The notes under the pieces were generated by a model. The model did not search any database. It had not been told where the DNA came from and was given only the letters and a program-made list of their open reading frames with translations. A DNA stretch of 12,740 nucleotides, taken from positions 1 through 12,740 of the forward strand of contig JACZYS010000032.1 in assembly GCA_022570975.1 (NCBI GenBank). Reading direction: 5' to 3'. Position 1 is the stretch's first letter. Each line of letters starts with the position of its first letter. The DNA is from Candidatus Zixiibacteriota bacterium (GTDB lineage: Bacteria > Zixibacteria > MSB-5A5 > GN15 > FEB-12). Made by a program: the position numbers and the translations under genes. Positions 11,643 to 12,740 of the stretch are shown piece after piece.

Positions 11643-12740
11643 ATGAAACAGCTATTACTTCCTCTTGTTCTTAGTGTCTTTTCACTCCCTTTATTATTTA
11701 GTTCAAGTTCATTTGCCAGCGCCCGGGAGGCATGGAAGAGTCTTCACGATTTAGATATAGAAAAAGCCAGAGAGCTTTTTACAACCGAGTTGAGCAAGAA
11801 TTCAGATGATCTCACCATGATAAGAGGCAGACTCATTACGGCCTATTTTGATGATGACCCTGAAACTTATTTTAAGATGATCGAAAACATTATTGCCCTT
11901 GACCCGGACAATATTTATCTCAATCCAATATTTGAAAACACGGCAGCAGAATTAGCAGAATATGCAGACCAGTATAAGAGCATTAAAAAAACAGGTGAAT
12001 CTTATATCAAAAGTTCCGACGGAAACATTGCGTATCTTGGTGAATTGTTACTTGAGAGCTTTAACACCCACGCCAATAAAGATGCACCCAAAGATTTCAT
12101 CAAGAAGCTCGGCCTTGCCCCCGGCTGTTGGTTTAGAGGACCTTTTGAAAATCAGGCAAATGTCTCTGCTTACCGGGAAATACCGGGCGAATTTGACCGT
12201 TTAGATACTCTTAATGTAAAAGCCGGAAAGAATGGTTCGGCGGCAGGATGGACTTGGCTTGAGAGTAATCAGTACGGGCATATTTACCCATATAGGGCAA
12301 TTGAAGATTCTAAAGAGATGTCTTTTCAGTTGAAATTTTTCTTTGAATTACCGGAAGATAAAGAAATTCTCTTAATGCCGGGAGGTATTTACAGCTGCAG
12401 AATGCAGATAGATTCAAAACAAGTTTATGATGACCCCATTCTGAGAAATGCGCACCGAAAAGAAGGGCTGAAAGTGTTTCTGAAAAAAGGGATGCACGAA
12501 ATATCAGTTACAATCAGTCTGGATGAAATAGGTGCTTTGTTTACGTTGTCTGTTTTGGATACAGAATTTAGGAGTATTGAAGGACTAAAATGGCATCGAT
12601 ATGCCGAAGTTGCTTCAGATGAGTCGATCAAAGCAACAACTTTCCACCCTATTTTGGATATCTTTGATGAATATGCTCAGGAAAATAAAAATGACCCGGA
12701 TATCAGATTCTGGAAATACATATTAAAAATAAATAACGGT
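11643..12740 (+). CDS. Secreted TPR-like protein with beta-sandwich domain, 3' truncated by window edge
   Basis: The frame is open from ATG 11643 to the last base (366 codons), so the 3' end is missing. GGAG (11634-11637) lies 5 bases before the ATG. Residues 1-26 are a Sec signal peptide ('LLLPLVLSVFSLPLLF...FASA'). Residues about 27-150 are helical with TPR-like character ('EAWKSLHDLDIEKARELFTTELSKN', 'KMIENIIALDPDNIY'). From about 160, 'GCWFRGPFEN' opens a beta-rich domain whose layout ('WTWL......G.IYP', then 'GGIYSCRMQIDSKQVYDDP...KVFLKKGMHEISVTI') resembles the lectin-like beta-sandwich of large exported TPR/transglutaminase-like proteins. The end returns to helical repeats. I infer a large periplasmic or surface protein; function unknown. 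Confidence 0.75.
   Translation, partial: MKQLLLPLVLSVFSLPLLFSSSSFASAREAWKSLHDLDIEKARELFTTELSKNSDDLTMIRGRLITAYFDDDPETYFKMIENIIALDPDNIYLNPIFENTAAELAEYADQYKSIKKTGESYIKSSDGNIAYLGELLLESFNTHANKDAPKDFIKKLGLAPGCWFRGPFENQANVSAYREIPGEFDRLDTLNVKAGKNGSAAGWTWLESNQYGHIYPYRAIEDSKEMSFQLKFFFELPEDKEILLMPGGIYSCRMQIDSKQVYDDPILRNAHRKEGLKVFLKKGMHEISVTISLDEIGALFTLSVLDTEFRSIEGLKWHRYAEVASDESIKATTFHPILDIFDEYAQENKNDPDIRFWKYILKINNG

Overview
The window looks like chromosomal DNA from an AT-rich, diderm bacterium of the FCB group, most likely a candidate-phylum lineage such as Zixibacteria. This is inference. It rests on a secreted beta-helix protein that ends in a paired dockerin-like repeat with the 'DL..FVNYLFKGG' signature common in that phylum, on a lipoprotein made of about 52-residue propeller repeats, and on a DUF4388 protein. 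No rRNA, tRNA, CRISPR array, insertion sequence or phage gene was seen.

Layout. 1-324 (+) is the 3' end of tsaD, visibly richer in G+C than what follows. It converges on a propeller lipoprotein (340-1575, -). Upstream of that lies a compact four-gene minus-strand operon (3596 to 1664): a DUF4388 protein, a helical unknown, a short TPR-like protein and a four-cysteine mini-protein, closed by a hairpin at 1614-1639. 3597-3934 is mostly non-coding and leads to a small unknown plus-strand gene (3935-4240), which converges on a minus-strand zinc-ribbon gene (4258-4716). Next comes a minus-strand set of an 81-aa unknown and two paralogous small membrane proteins (5941 to 4907). Both this set and the zinc-ribbon gene are preceded by near-consensus sigma-54 promoters with identical -24/-12 geometry.

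5942-6999 has no convincing intact gene but is full of structure. It holds a minus-strand unit with a -10 box, a strong Shine-Dalgarno (SD) sequence, an ATG and an intrinsic terminator whose reading frame breaks after two codons. It also holds two neighbouring nested inverted repeats and an inverted repeat whose arm contains TTGACA. 7000-8136 (+) encodes the secreted beta-helix/dockerin protein and converges on a GspH/FimT-like pseudopilin (8206-8745, -). A divergent intergenic region with an 18-bp perfect palindrome separates that from UDP-glucose 6-dehydrogenase (9013-10356, +). A flippase-like integral membrane protein (10513-11445, +) and the 5' part of a secreted repeat-helical protein (11643 to the window end, +) follow.

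Functionally the right half is about the cell envelope: UDP-glucuronate supply, a lipid/glycan flippase-like protein, and exported or pilin-like surface proteins. The left-centre holds small genes of unknown function. The most interesting part is the sigma-54-driven locus of small membrane and zinc-ribbon proteins at 4258-6007.
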